Shown: in pieces, positions 63,673-64,000 of the stretch
Numbering within the stretch: position 1 is the stretch's first letter
Layout: each line of letters begins with the position of its first letter
NCBI RefSeq assembly: GCF_007341385.1
Contig: NZ_VJYD01000006.1
Coordinates: forward strand, 62,001 to 126,000
Reading direction: 5' to 3'
DNA from: Flavobacterium daemonense
GTDB taxonomy: Bacteria > Bacteroidota > Bacteroidia > Flavobacteriales > Flavobacteriaceae
Length of the DNA stretch: 64,000 bases
Program-made: the position numbers and the translations under genes
The notes under the pieces: generated by a model
What the model was told of the DNA's origin: nothing
What the model saw: only the letters and a program-made list of their open reading frames with translations
The model's database searches: none

Positions 63673-64000
63673 GGTTGAGCTTCTTTTTTAGGTTCTTTAA
63701 TCACATCACGATCTAATTCTTTAATGTTGTCAAAAGGATTAACTCTTCCACCAGTTCTTGCGTTTGTAGTTCTTACTTCAAAATGCAAGTGAACTTGATT
63801 CGAATTTAAAGCTGTTGCAGATGAACCTGTTTTACCTGATTTTCCAATTTTATCACCCGCTTTAACTTTAGTAGAATTTCCTTCCTTATCTTTAGCAGTT
63901 ATAAGAGTTTCACTTAAATGAGCATAAAAGAACCAAAATGTTTTTCCCTCGTAATTACCCTTGATATTAATGCAGTTGCCATAGGATTCCGAATAATAGA
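63669..64000 (-). CDS. M23 zinc metallopeptidase domain, 5' part outside window
   Basis: About 110 C-terminal residues of a protein that continues beyond the window. Its M23 (lysostaphin-type) marks are FWFFYAHLSE, VKAGDKIGKSGKTGSS and the zinc-binding HLHFEV, with the second His pair intact; the first zinc-binding motif lies outside. M23 peptidases cut peptidoglycan cross-links. The tail ends NPFDNIKELDRDVIKEPKKE. Either the end of a wall hydrolase or of a secreted effector; the adjoining lipoprotein favours an effector-immunity pair. Confidence 0.8.
   Translation of the reverse strand, partial: YYSESYGNCINIKGNYEGKTFWFFYAHLSETLITAKDKEGNSTKVKAGDKIGKSGKTGSSATALNSNQVHLHFEVRTTNARTGGRVNPFDNIKELDRDVIKEPKKEAQP

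Overview
The window looks like a chromosomal segment of a Flavobacterium-like member of the Flavobacteriaceae (Bacteroidota). The support is its AT-rich sequence, promoter boxes of the Bacteroidota type (TAnnTTTG, sometimes with an upstream TTTG), a TonB-type outer-membrane protein, weak or absent Shine-Dalgarno sites, several TTG/GTG starts, and a tmRNA whose tag reads GENNYALAA. No tRNA, rRNA, CRISPR array, prophage or transposase gene was found.

Layout. 1-7 kb: end of a secreted-protein gene, a response regulator with an eight-PAS histidine kinase, a small NTF2-like lipoprotein and a His/Gly/Ser-rich secreted protein. 7-12 kb: an L,D-transpeptidase-like protein, a GH43-like glycosidase, and a TetR / small Cys protein / MFS efflux operon. 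12-17 kb: a LuxR-type regulator converging on a periplasmic-propeller sensor kinase, then two Rossmann oxidoreductases. 17.7-21.5 kb: the oxidative pentose-phosphate operon gnd-zwf-pgl. 21.8-24.8 kb: two AraC-type regulators with small neighbours. 24.8-26.7 kb: three hypothetical genes separated by attC-like palindromic repeats, resembling an integron cassette array without an integrase. 26.7-32.5 kb: a LacI-type repressor with triple operator sites, divergent from a mannitol/polyol operon (mannitol 2-dehydrogenase, FHS transporter, outer-membrane barrel, fructokinase). 32.6-33.0 kb: tmRNA. 33-46.8 kb: mostly housekeeping genes (serine hydrolase, saccharopine dehydrogenase-like, fumarase, TonB-type receptor, ArsC-like, CPBP protease, MenE, RsmB, Kup). 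46.9-53.1 kb: a second secreted repeat protein, an ECF sigma/anti-sigma operon, an SRPBCC protein and a MazG-like hydrolase. 53.1-53.5 kb: a cluster of palindromic repeats. 53.5-60.4 kb: ilvE, mnmD, OxyR/Dps, and a SulP transporter with carbonic anhydrase. 60.5-64 kb: an AT-rich accessory block that resembles a toxin-immunity array: an M23 peptidase tail, two paralogous lipoproteins (one frameshifted in an A11 run), and two orphan C-terminal coding tails that each begin inside a 96-bp GC-rich palindromic repeat.

How it fits together. LacI, mannitol dehydrogenase, transporter and fructokinase would turn mannitol into fructose-6-phosphate, and the pentose-phosphate operon would supply NADPH. 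OxyR beside Dps is a peroxide-defence pair. SulP plus carbonic anhydrase suggests bicarbonate handling. The parts most likely to hold something undescribed are the attC-like array (24.8-26.7 kb), the toxin-immunity-like block (60.5-64 kb), and a dispersed family of 140-156 bp palindromic repeats with three intergenic copies.
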